DNA of 64,000 bases from assembly GCF_014647475.1 (NCBI RefSeq), contig NZ_BMPG01000003.1, positions 372,001-436,000 on the forward strand, in the 5' to 3' direction. A program made the position numbers and the translations under genes. Positions 8,209 through 16,330 of this stretch are shown here, piece by piece. This DNA is from Halocalculus aciditolerans (GTDB taxonomy: Archaea > Halobacteriota > Halobacteria > Halobacteriales > Halobacteriaceae). The first letter of the stretch is position 1; each line of letters begins with the position of its first letter. Under the pieces are notes generated by a model. That model searched no databases and was not told the DNA's origin. It worked only from the letters and a program-made list of their open reading frames with translations.

Positions 8209-10172
8209 GATGTTTCCTCCGCACCCGCTGGTTCGAGTGTGCCTTCCGTCTGGACGTGAATCCCGGCGTTCCGGAGGGAGTTGATGCGGAACCGCCGCAT
8301 CAACACCGCGTAGCCCTCTCCGGCCGAGAGCGACACTCCCTCCTCAGTCGGGAAGGGCGAGCGCACGGAGACGGTGTAGCCGTGCGCGTCGAGTAACCGA
8401 ATGAACTGGACGATTTCCTCGTCAATCAGCGGGGAGACGACCACGACCTGCGTCGCGGTCTGTGTCTGCCGTGTAAGCGTCCCCAGCGCGCGCTCGACGT
8501 CGAAGTCGGCCGCGGGCGGCGTCCAGCTGAAGGCGTCGTTCTCCGTGAGTTGCGTCTGGATCCGGTCGCGGTGCGTCGCCCCTGCGTGCGGCGCGAGCCA
8601 GCAGGACCGCGGGGACACCGCTAGCAATCCGACAGGAATCTGGTCGTCGAGGCACGCCATCGCGATGTCGCGTGCTGCTGCGATACTCGCGCGAACGAGG
8701 GGCGTGTCCGCGTCGCGTCCGACGGTCTGATACGTCTCGCGGCGCGCATCGACGGCGACGACCACGCGCGTGAGTCGTGACTCGTCGAAGTCAATCGTGG
8801 TGAACTCGCCCGTTTTCGCTCGCTGCTTCCAGTTCACGCGCGAGAGCGGGTCGCCCGGTCGGTACTCGCGGACGGAGTGGAATTCGACGCCCGCACCCGC
8901 GGTGTTCGAGCGCGACACCCCCGGGAAGCGTGTCGTGCGGCGGCGATGCGCTTCGGTCGCGGCGGGCCGACGGGGGTGCTGGCAGGTGAGTGTCGTCGGG
9001 GCGGGTTCGGCGAGGGCCTCGCGGCGCTGGAGTCCGGTGACGTCGCGCGTGATGACGAGCATCGGCTCGAACGCGTGGCGGCCGGGCGCGGCCTCGACGC
9101 AGTAGGTGAAGGAGGCTCGCTTTCCGGGCCGTAAGGCGGTCGTGAATCGCGGCGAACCCTCGGTGACGCGAAGCCCGGGCGGGACGCCGTCGATGACGCG
9201 TAAATCCGCGAGCGTCTCCGAGCCCGTGTTCTCGATGCTGACCGTGACCGTCACCTCCGTGCCGGGCGCGGGTGCCTCGACGTCGAGGACGCGGGAGACG
9301 CTGACTGAGTCCGTCGGTGGGGTGGCGACGCGGGCGTAGCCGGCGACGACCACGCCGAAGAGCGTGAGCAAGAGCAGCGAGGGCGTCAGCGTGAGGATGC
9401 CGAGGCCGCCGAGCGCCAGCGCGGCGACGACGACCCCATCGGCTCGACTCGACCGGCGCTCTCGCGCCGTCTCCGCACCCGGTCCCCAGTACGCTCGCAC
9501 CGAAGCGGGTGGTGACGGCGACTGACCGGCGGTCGTTTCTTCACGGAGATCGGGGGTGACGGGTGTGTCCGTGGCGCGGTTTGCGAGGGCGGCGATAGCG
9601 TGCCGCGCCCGACGGGCGAACACCGGCTCCGGCGACCACACGGAGCGAAGCCGCTGTCGGACGGAGAGCTCCGGGACGACGTCGTCGGTGAAGAAGGCCG
9701 CTGCATCCAGATCTGGTGTCCAGGAGCCCGTATCGAGGCGGGATTCGACCTCACTGCGTGACCACTGGTCGCTGTCGGCGAGCACCCGTCTCGCCATCGC
9801 TCGCAGATCGTCACGAAGGCTGCGTCGGGCCGCGGGCGTGGTTTCGCGGCGGTCCGTCCAGGAGACCTCGTCGAGGCGGCGGGCGAACGACTCGCCGAGA
9901 GACGCGTAGCGGGGGCGGCGTTCGGGCGTCGGCGTCTCCGGGGACTGCCCCTCCGTGTCGCCCCCCTCGTCGGGGGCCGATGAGAGAACGCCCGTGAGGA
10001 CGTAGATGCCGGCGAGGAGGAGGACGCCGACACCGCCGAGTGCGAACGGTGCGGCGCGGCCGACTCCGGCCGGAACGAACCCGCTACCGAGCGACGGCGC
10101 GGCGAGGAGGAACACGCCCAGAAGGCTCGTGACGAGACCAACGATGAGGAGTGAACGGCGTGGTCGTGTCAT
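8205..10172 (-). CDS. DUF7269-DUF58 fusion membrane protein
   Basis: The protein has 655 residues. Residues 1-60 contain two membrane segments. Residues about 90-205 match the haloarchaeal DUF7269 helical domain (the LDTGSWTPDLDAAAFF phrase). A second hydrophobic pair lies near 240-275, then a CARDB-like beta domain (VTVTVSIENTGSETL). A DUF58 domain follows, with the signature HSVREYRPGDPLSRVNWKQR and a VWA-like core (TRVVVAVDARRET). DUF58 proteins are partners of MoxR AAA ATPases. In the haloarchaea I recall, DUF7269 and DUF58 are separate genes, so the fusion is notable. The gene overlaps both neighbours by 4 bases. Confidence 0.8.
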   Translation of the reverse strand: MTRPRRSLLIVGLVTSLLGVFLLAAPSLGSGFVPAGVGRAAPFALGGVGVLLLAGIYVLTGVLSSAPDEGGDTEGQSPETPTPERRPRYASLGESFARRLDEVSWTDRRETTPAARRSLRDDLRAMARRVLADSDQWSRSEVESRLDTGSWTPDLDAAAFFTDDVVPELSVRQRLRSVWSPEPVFARRARHAIAALANRATDTPVTPDLREETTAGQSPSPPASVRAYWGPGAETARERRSSRADGVVVAALALGGLGILTLTPSLLLLTLFGVVVAGYARVATPPTDSVSVSRVLDVEAPAPGTEVTVTVSIENTGSETLADLRVIDGVPPGLRVTEGSPRFTTALRPGKRASFTYCVEAAPGRHAFEPMLVITRDVTGLQRREALAEPAPTTLTCQHPRRPAATEAHRRRTTRFPGVSRSNTAGAGVEFHSVREYRPGDPLSRVNWKQRAKTGEFTTIDFDESRLTRVVVAVDARRETYQTVGRDADTPLVRASIAAARDIAMACLDDQIPVGLLAVSPRSCWLAPHAGATHRDRIQTQLTENDAFSWTPPAADFDVERALGTLTRQTQTATQVVVVSPLIDEEIVQFIRLLDAHGYTVSVRSPFPTEEGVSLSAGEGYAVLMRRFRINSLRNAGIHVQTEGTLEPAGAEETS

Positions 10173-10885
10173 TCGCTCGCGGGTTCGGATTCGTCGTCAG
10201 TCTCACCCTCGCCGTCGGCGCGTTGTATCGTGTGGAGGGCGTGCTGGGCGTCGCGTTCTCGGTCCGGCGTCGGCGGTGCGTCGCCGTAGCGGACGGTTCG
10301 GAAGAGGCGCGTGACGGTTCGGACGGCGGACTCGGGGAGGCCAGCGTCGACGGCAGCGTGTGCGAGCTCGCTCGGCGTCTTGTGGCGGTGGTCGTCCGGA
10401 TGGGCGATCGCGAGCATCGCCTGCCACGCTCGATAGACGTCATTGTCTGCGGGGGCGTGCGCCGCGTCCGGTGGCCGGGATCTAGTTATTTCGCTGACAG
10501 AATGGTCGGTGGGTGTCGTCGTCGGTTCGACGGCGGCGGCTCCATCGTCACCGGTGAGCCACCAGAGGCTGAGGCCCCCACTGACGAGGAGGAGGAGCAC
10601 GGCGATCGCGAGGCGGACGAGCCCACTCGTCGCGTGGGTTAAACCGGTCGTGGCCTCGGACGAGAAGTTGAGTTGCGGAAGGAAGTAGTGGCTGGATGAC
10701 TGGCCGCCTGACGGGTTCGCAGGGTTCGGGGACGCGCCCGCTGGACCACCCGTCCCGGGCGACCCCGGAGTGCCCGGGGAATGGGAGCGGGTGGGGTGTG
10801 CGGAGTGCAGTGTCCCAGCTGCGGCTCCGAGGACGGCGAGCGCGAACACGGTGATGAGGAGGGCTGCGAGATGAGAGCGGTTCAT
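10169..10885 (-). CDS. DUF4129 domain membrane protein
   Basis: The protein has 238 residues. It has an N-terminal signal/TM segment (residues 5-26), a long Ser/Gly/Pro-rich external stretch, a second TM (about 88-110), and a cytoplasmic C-terminal DUF4129 domain (YRAWQAMLAIAHPDDHRHKT, PSELAHAAVDAGLPE). DUF4129 resembles the C-terminal part of transglutaminase-like proteins and accompanies MoxR/DUF58 genes. It is the first gene of the operon visible here; its stop overlaps the ATG of the DUF58 gene (10169-10172). The MoxR ATPase that normally belongs to the set is absent from the window, and the upstream DNA is a decayed insertion sequence. Confidence 0.75.
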   Translation of the reverse strand: MNRSHLAALLITVFALAVLGAAAGTLHSAHPTRSHSPGTPGSPGTGGPAGASPNPANPSGGQSSSHYFLPQLNFSSEATTGLTHATSGLVRLAIAVLLLLVSGGLSLWWLTGDDGAAAVEPTTTPTDHSVSEITRSRPPDAAHAPADNDVYRAWQAMLAIAHPDDHRHKTPSELAHAAVDAGLPESAVRTVTRLFRTVRYGDAPPTPDRERDAQHALHTIQRADGEGETDDESEPASE

Positions 10886-10909
10886 ATCTGGCTGCGCACG
10901 TGGTATCGT

Positions 10910-11500
10910 TTAGCGGCGTGACGTGATAAGAATTATACTGTTCGCGAGCGGCCCGGGTGGGGACGTCGACGTGTCGCTCGGAGCCCGGAGTTTCGAGGGA
11001 GTGAACCGCTTTCCGGTGAGGTTTCGCTCGGTGTAGTCGACCCGACCGCTCGATCCCAATCGAGCGAGCGAAGTCGGATATTCGAATGGGTCCGCGAGAG
11101 GCACAGTGTCTGAGGGGGCGTATTTCTCGCTGAGCCGGCGCAAAAACGCAGCCGCCGAGCGGTGCCGTGCCGTCCAAACAACGTGACGCCGAGAATGAAC
11201 CTCCTCTCGGTGTCTCTGGCAGCGTACAGCCGAGACCACTCGCCGTTGATCTTGACAGCAGTCTCGTCGACTGCGACCCGCTTCGGCCGCGCTTCAGCCG
11301 GGTCGCATCCGCTGTCAGCGAGCCGATGCACCCACTTTCAAACCGCCGCGTGCGAGCGTTCAACGCCTACTTCCGCTAAGATCGTTGGTGTCTCGCGGAG
11401 CGAACGACCGGTTTCATGGAGGCGGACGGCGACCGCCCGAGTGGGCGTCGCCGTCCGCTCGTTCTCCCGAGTGTCTTCTAAATCCGCGTCATAGCACTCG
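10910..11500 (-). pseudogene. decayed IS6-family transposase
   Basis: Fragments in all three minus-strand frames line up with a haloarchaeal IS6-type transposase. In order they are SLRETPTILAEVGVERSHAAV (N-terminal HTH), KRVAVDETAVKINGEWSRLY (first catalytic Asp), ILGVTLFGRHGTA, then after a frameshift AAAFLRRLSEKYAPSDTVPL, SGRVDYTERNL (around the glutamate region) and a last fragment AREQYNSYHV near 10920. At least two frameshifts and several substitutions are present, so it is inactive. No terminal inverted repeats could be identified by eye. It lies where a MoxR gene might be expected. Confidence 0.75.
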
Positions 11501-11606
11501 CTGTCGGTCTGCGAGCATCTCGGTCGGTTGACTCGACGACCTGTCCACTTCTCGAACTGACTCAACTAGACCGCGCCCTCGCACATATAGCATTGTTTGA
11601 GTGACA

Positions 11607-11615
11607 AGTTATATG
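11607..11615 (+). promoter_or_regulatory. TATA box for the ABC operon
   Basis: The sequence agttatatgg lies about 27-34 bases before the GTG/ATG start at 11638/11641, which predicts a leaderless transcript. Confidence 0.45.
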
Positions 11616-11640
11616 GTGGTTGTAGGAGTTCGTTCAAGTG

Positions 11641-12531
11641 ATGCGTTGGTCCCCGCTCGCACGTAAAGAATGCCGCAGCATCGCCACCTCCAGGGGCGTC
11701 TGGCTGCTCGCCCTCCTCCTCGTTCCATGGGCCTACCGCCCGAGCTACGTCGGCTGGGACGCCCTCGGACCGAACATCACCGTCGCGTACGTCCAAGTGG
11801 CCGCCGAACTCCTCCTCCCGCTCGGCGTCCTCCTCCTCAGCTACCAATCAATCGTGGGGGAACGGACCTCCGGGAGCATCAAGTTCGTTCTCGGACTCCC
11901 GCTCACTCGGACGGACATCCTCCTCGGCAAGATCGTGGGCCGGACGGCCGGTATCTACGGGCCGGTCTGCCTCTCCTTTCTGGCACTCGCGGTAATCGGG
12001 CTCCTGAGCTACGGCGTATTCAACCCCCTCCTCTTCACCGGGCAGGTCGTCCTTACCGGCGTGCTCGTCCTCGCTCTCGTCACGGTCGCGACGAGCGTCT
12101 CCGCGCTCGCTTCGCGGACCGTCACGGCGGTCGCCATCGTCTTCGTCGGCGTGTACCTCCTGTTGACTCTCCTCTGGACGACGATCGCTGAGTCCCTCTT
12201 CACGGCAATCACTGGAACGCCCGTGAACCCGTACTCGCCGCCCGCGTCCGGATTACTCTTCCTCCTCGTTCGGCTCTCCCCCAACGGAGCGTATCACGTC
12301 GCCTCGAACTGGCTGCTCGGCGTCGGCAACTCCGCGGCGAACTACGCGAACGTACTCACCAAACTCAAGCCAGCGACGAACACGAACATCCTCGTCGTCG
12401 ACGCGACCTTTCCGCCACATCAGATCCCGTGGTATCTCCAGCAGGTGGTCGGGCTCGGTATCCTCCTCGCGTGGATCGTGATCCCGCTCGCCGTCGCTCG
12501 CTACCGGTTCTCGCGGGGTGACCTCGCATGA
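11641..12531 (+). CDS. ABC-2 type transporter permease
   Basis: The protein has 296 residues from ATG 11641; a GTG directly before it is also possible. It has six membrane segments with the ABC-2/NosY plan: an N-terminal cytoplasmic stretch beginning with LARKECRS, the coupling motif VGERTSGSIKFVLGLPLTR between TM2 and TM3 (a hallmark of ABC-2 permeases whose E-R-x-x-G-S-I-x-x-x-L loop contacts the ATPase), and a last TM near residues 272-290. It is the first gene of a tightly packed three-gene operon; its stop overlaps the start of the ATPase gene (12528-12531). It probably exports an unknown substrate. Confidence 0.9.
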   Translation: MRWSPLARKECRSIATSRGVWLLALLLVPWAYRPSYVGWDALGPNITVAYVQVAAELLLPLGVLLLSYQSIVGERTSGSIKFVLGLPLTRTDILLGKIVGRTAGIYGPVCLSFLALAVIGLLSYGVFNPLLFTGQVVLTGVLVLALVTVATSVSALASRTVTAVAIVFVGVYLLLTLLWTTIAESLFTAITGTPVNPYSPPASGLLFLLVRLSPNGAYHVASNWLLGVGNSAANYANVLTKLKPATNTNILVVDATFPPHQIPWYLQQVVGLGILLAWIVIPLAVARYRFSRGDLA

Positions 12532-13286
12532 GCGGGCCCGCCATCGAGACGGTCGACCTGACGAAGCGCTACGGGAATCAGGTCGCCGTCGATAGCCTCG
12601 ACCTCACGGTTCGTGATGGCGAGATCTACGGCTTCCTCGGGCCGAACGGCGCGGGGAAATCGACGACGATCGGCCTCCTGATGGACTACCTCCGACCCAC
12701 GTCCGGCTCCATGCAGGTGCTCGGCCTCGATCCCCAGCAGGACGTGGTCGATCTCCACGGTCGCGTCGGCGTCCTCCCCGACCGTTTCAGCCTCTACGAG
12801 GACCTCACGGGTCGCCGGCACCTCGAGTTCGTGATCGACACGAAGCACGCGACGAACGATCCCGAGAGCGTCCTGGAGCGTGTCGGCCTCGCCGACGCGA
12901 TTGACCGGGAGGCCGGAGAGTACTCGCAAGGGATGGGCCAGCGGCTGGCGCTCGCGATGGCGTTAGTCGGTGGTCCGGACCTATTAGTCCTCGACGAGCC
13001 GTTCACCGGACTCGATCCGCACGGGGTCAGGCGAGTCCGCGAGATCGTTCACGAGGAACACGACCGGGGTGCGACCGTCTTCTTCTCCAGTCACGTCCTC
13101 GGCCAAGTCGAACTCGTCTGCGATCGCGTCGGCATCCTCCACCACGGCCGGCTCGTTACCGAGGGTTCGCTCGACGAGCTGCGGTCCGCGGTCGACCTCG
13201 AGGCGGACGCATCGATGGAGGACGTCTTCGTCGCCTACACGGATACACCCGACGTGAACGCGACCTCGGGAGAGGGCGGACGATGA
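12528..13286 (+). CDS. ABC transporter ATP-binding protein
   Basis: The 252-residue ATPase has all motifs intact: Walker A GPNGAGKST (about residue 36), a Q-loop equivalent in VGVLPDRFSLYEDLTGR, signature YSQGMGQRL, Walker B LLVLDEPF with the catalytic Glu, D-loop and switch SSHVLGQVE. It belongs to the CcmA/NatA-like group that pairs with ABC-2 permeases. It is translationally coupled to the permease upstream and to the lipoprotein gene downstream (4-base overlaps), so the three products likely act together. Confidence 0.95.
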   Translation: MSGPAIETVDLTKRYGNQVAVDSLDLTVRDGEIYGFLGPNGAGKSTTIGLLMDYLRPTSGSMQVLGLDPQQDVVDLHGRVGVLPDRFSLYEDLTGRRHLEFVIDTKHATNDPESVLERVGLADAIDREAGEYSQGMGQRLALAMALVGGPDLLVLDEPFTGLDPHGVRRVREIVHEEHDRGATVFFSSHVLGQVELVCDRVGILHHGRLVTEGSLDELRSAVDLEADASMEDVFVAYTDTPDVNATSGEGGR

Positions 13287-13879
13287 GACGCCGCGCGGTC
13301 CTCGGGACGCTCGCGGGAGGTTCGATGGTTGGACTGGCCGGCTGTCTCGGGGCGACCCAATACACTGTAGCGGACGCGCGTGTCACGTCCGATCCGTCGC
13401 CGCTCCAGCTCGACGTCGAAATCCTCGACTCGGAGGCGATTATCCAGAGTCCGGCCCGCCTCAGATTCACGCTTACGAACACCGCCGAACGTCCGATCCG
13501 AGTTCGGAACACGGGCCTCTGGCCGCTCGGCATGCTCGAGCTCTCGACGGTGACCGACCCCGCGGACGAGAGCTCGGGTTCGGAGACGATCCTCTGGAAC
13601 GAGGAGTATCGAAAGAGTTCGAAGATAACCGTCCAGAGTCGGTCGTCCTATAGCGTCTCGCAGGACCCGCTCACACAGCCACTCGACAGCGGACAGGCGG
13701 TCACGGCGACCTATGAGATCCATGGCGACGACATCGTCCGCGCAAGCACCTACTACGTTTATGGGGAGTTCGACGCCCCGATCCTCACATATGCGGCGGA
13801 TACGAACTCGAACTTCGAGGCGTATCTCCCGCGAGTCGAGGTGGCGATCCAGTCAAAAGGATTACTCCCCTCGTTCTGA
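13283..13879 (+). CDS. Tat/Sec lipoprotein of the ABC operon
   Basis: The protein has 198 residues. It starts MRRRAVLGTLAGGSMVGLAGC, a signal with twin arginines and a lipobox ending at Cys21, so the mature protein is lipid-anchored outside the cell. The rest is a single beta-rich domain with an Ig-like/CARDB flavour (LRFTLTNTAERPIRVRNTG). I do not recognise a family. Its 4-base overlap with the ATPase gene indicates a shared job, perhaps binding or protecting against the exported substrate. An immunity role is conceivable but unsupported. Confidence 0.8.
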   Translation: MRRRAVLGTLAGGSMVGLAGCLGATQYTVADARVTSDPSPLQLDVEILDSEAIIQSPARLRFTLTNTAERPIRVRNTGLWPLGMLELSTVTDPADESSGSETILWNEEYRKSSKITVQSRSSYSVSQDPLTQPLDSGQAVTATYEIHGDDIVRASTYYVYGEFDAPILTYAADTNSNFEAYLPRVEVAIQSKGLLPSF

Positions 13880-14072
13880 TTAGGGGGACGGCCGAGAATC
13901 AGGTGCTAAAAACGACAGTTCATTCAGCAGGTGCGTGGACCGACCGATTCCACGACCCACGAGCCGTGACGCAACAACTCTGGGGCAGTCTCGTCGACGT
14001 GAAGGCTCCGAGCCGTGGCGGTATCGGAGCAGGCGGGCACAGCCCCCCTCGCAGTCGCGTGTCTCCCGGCGA

Positions 14073-14285
14073 TTATCTCCGCCCTTTTAAATCGTGTACG
14101 AGGTAGCGGAGGAAAGCGGTGATAGTCCCTAACGCAGCAGCTGTAAGTAGGCTTTCCCGAAACGAGTGCCCATCCCACAGAAAAACTAGTGTGAGGAACG
14201 ACAGGACGAGGACACCCACGATGAAGCTTTCACCCACCGGTCCGACTCGACCTCGATAGAATCGCTGGTATTCACTCTCGCCCAC
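14073..14285 (-). CDS. small two-helix membrane protein
   Basis: The protein has 70 residues and starts at GTG (14285). It has two hydrophobic segments (about residues 18-37 and 43-62) with a charged C-terminus (HDLKGRR). The composition and topology look like a real haloarchaeal small membrane protein rather than a shadow frame. The family is unknown and no operon partner is visible. Confidence 0.5.
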   Translation of the reverse strand: MGESEYQRFYRGRVGPVGESFIVGVLVLSFLTLVFLWDGHSFRESLLTAAALGTITAFLRYLVHDLKGRR

Positions 14286-14958
14286 GCCTCATAGTTCAGC
14301 GTACATGTTGAAAATAATTCGGGTGCTGTGCTTCTATTCGAATCGGACTGCTGAACGATCGGATGAGTATTCGACCGGATCAATTCTCGACTGTCACGTC
14401 GAGGACGGCACGAGTGATGCCGGCGCTGTCGAGCACCGACTGTGCGAGCCGTCGACTGATCGCCGCCCGCCAGACGAGTTCCGCTCTCCACTCGGCGCTC
14501 CGCGCCGCCGTCGACGCCGCGTTGACCGACCGTGGTCGCGTCGACGACGTGGAAACGTGCCAGCAGTACGCCGCCGAAGCCACGCGTATGCGTGATGCTC
14601 AACGACTCCGGCGACGTCATCTAGTCGCCCATGACACGAGTGCCATCGCGCGCTCGCCGAGAGCGTTCCTCGAGCCGATCACGCGAATCGGTTAGGTGGG
14701 TGTGCGCAGTGACCGGCGGTGGCCCGCTCGGGGGTGTCCGGGACAGGCCGGCTCCGAGACGCCCCCCGCGTCGACAGCCACGGAGACCACGACACCCGCC
14801 CAGACCGCAGCCGAAGCTGCCGATGGCGAATCCGCTACGCGCCGACCGGGGTGACGGTACGCCGTTTCGACCACACTCCGACCCGAGATCGAAAGCGGTT
14901 CTTGCCAACAGGCGACACGGACAGTAAGGACTATAGGTTTTTAGGCTAGCCTAAAACT
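14286..14958. other. no intact gene; decayed coding traces
   Basis: I see no intact gene. A minus-strand frame at 14380-14583 (phrase AEWRAELVWRAAISRRLAQS) has some coding character. Near 14748-14870 a plus-strand frame reads like a lipoprotein linker (GCPGQAGSETPPASTATETT) but has no signal peptide in frame and ends in a stop. These look like leftovers of genes, possibly an older copy of the lipoprotein that follows. The last 25 bases hold the operator of the next gene. Confidence 0.4.
14939..14956. promoter_or_regulatory. DtxR/SirR-type iron operator
   Basis: TTTTAGGCTAGCCTAAAA is a perfect 18-bp palindrome. It matches the TTAGG-x-TAGCCTAA consensus of metal-dependent DtxR/IdeR-family repressors, which in haloarchaea control iron uptake. 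It ends two bases before the ATG at 14959, so a bound repressor would cover the likely transcription start of a leaderless mRNA. Confidence 0.85.
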
Positions 14959-16128
14959 ATGGCACAAGATGCCACCACGTACGAGATGCCGACGCGCAGA
15001 GATTTCGTGAAGGGCGGCGGGACGATCGTCGGTGGAGCACTCCTGGCCGGCTGCGCAGACGGTGGAGCAGATCTAACGCGCACGGCGACTGAGTCCGCGG
15101 CAAGCGCCACATCGGACGAAACGTACACGGTTCGCATGGAACCGACCGGTACCGTCACGTTCGACCGCGTCCCCGAGACAATCGCGGGGTGTGACCCGAC
15201 GTACATCGACATGCTGGTCGCACTGGGTCACGGCGATACAGTCGAATCCATCCGAACCCGCCGCCAGTACCTAACGACCCACTACGACGAGCTCGACGGC
15301 GTCTCGATAGATCTGAGCAGCCTGACTCAGTTAGCGAGCAAGAAGAGCGGTGTTTCGAAGGAGGTCTTCTACGAGATGGACGCGGACCTTCACCTCATGG
15401 ACCCGCACTGGCTGACGCGGATTCTCGACAGCTGGTCGGACGCAGACGTCGAGGAGATCTCGAAGGGGGTAGCGCCATTCCTCGGGAACGTCATCTTCCG
15501 GCGGACCGACCCGTGGCACGACTACCGATACTACACGCTGTACGAGGCGTTCGAGAAGGTCGCGGCCGTAGTGCAGGAACGCGAGCGGTTCGAAGCCATC
15601 CGATCGATACACGAGGAGACGGTCGAGGCTATCGAAGCGGGACTCCCGGCGGCCGACCAGCGGCCCGACGCACTGCTCCTCTATGCCCCAGACGAGCCCG
15701 AGGAGTTCTACCCGTACCGTCTCTCGGGGAAGGGTGCGAACAAGGAACACTTCCGTACGCTAGGAATCACTGATGCGTTCGCCGATACCGATGTCAGCGG
15801 GTTCTCGACCAGCGATAGTGGCAGTATCGACTACGAGACGCTTCTCGAAATCGACCCCGACTCGCTCCTTCTTCGGTATCGCGGCAAAGCGCGAACCCGC
15901 GAGGCGTTCGAGGAGTCGATCGTGTCACACGTCCGCGAGCACGAGGTCGGCAGCCAGCTATCCGCGGTGAAGAACGATCAGATCTTCCGTGGCGGGCCGA
16001 TTTTCTGCGGCCCGCTCCACAACCTGTTCATGCTCGAACGGTACGCCGGTCTCTACTACCCGGACCGGTTTGCGGACGGGCAAATATTCGACCGCGATAG
16101 GCTCGCGAACGTGATCACGGAGCGGTGA
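14959..16128 (+). CDS. iron(III)/siderophore ABC transporter substrate-binding lipoprotein
   Basis: The protein has 389 residues. It has a Tat motif RRDFVK (13-18) and a lipobox LLAGC with Cys32, so it is a membrane-anchored extracellular binding protein. The mature part has the two-lobed Fe3+-siderophore binding-protein plan (VTFDRVPETIAGCDPTYIDM, then a long connecting helix, then LLLYAPDEPEEFYPYRLSG). A DtxR-like operator sits directly on its start. The genes for a permease and ATPase are not next to it, so it must share a transporter encoded elsewhere. The ligand (free Fe3+, siderophore, or another iron complex) cannot be read from the sequence. Confidence 0.85.
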   Translation: MAQDATTYEMPTRRDFVKGGGTIVGGALLAGCADGGADLTRTATESAASATSDETYTVRMEPTGTVTFDRVPETIAGCDPTYIDMLVALGHGDTVESIRTRRQYLTTHYDELDGVSIDLSSLTQLASKKSGVSKEVFYEMDADLHLMDPHWLTRILDSWSDADVEEISKGVAPFLGNVIFRRTDPWHDYRYYTLYEAFEKVAAVVQERERFEAIRSIHEETVEAIEAGLPAADQRPDALLLYAPDEPEEFYPYRLSGKGANKEHFRTLGITDAFADTDVSGFSTSDSGSIDYETLLEIDPDSLLLRYRGKARTREAFEESIVSHVREHEVGSQLSAVKNDQIFRGGPIFCGPLHNLFMLERYAGLYYPDRFADGQIFDRDRLANVITER

Positions 16129-16310
16129 TCGTCGCGCGCCGTCGCCGGAGCCCGCGTCGCGGAGACGAGTCTCGACGTGTGATAGACGCGGGCGGTATCG
16201 CGCTTCGTGCGTCTCGCGTTCGGGATCTTCGAGAAGGCGACGTGCGGGCGCTTCGCCGCCTAACGGGGCGCTCACGTGATCAGATCACCTGAACCGATAC
16301 ACTTATAATT

Positions 16311-16328
16311 TTTTAGTCTAGCCTAAAA
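16311..16328. promoter_or_regulatory. second DtxR/SirR-type iron operator
   Basis: TTTTAGTCTAGCCTAAAA is the same 18-bp palindrome as at 14939 with one mismatch. It ends two bases before the ATG at 16331. A TATA-like cttataat lies just upstream (16302-16309). The same geometry in both promoters supports common iron repression. Confidence 0.85.
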
Positions 16329-16330
16329 AT

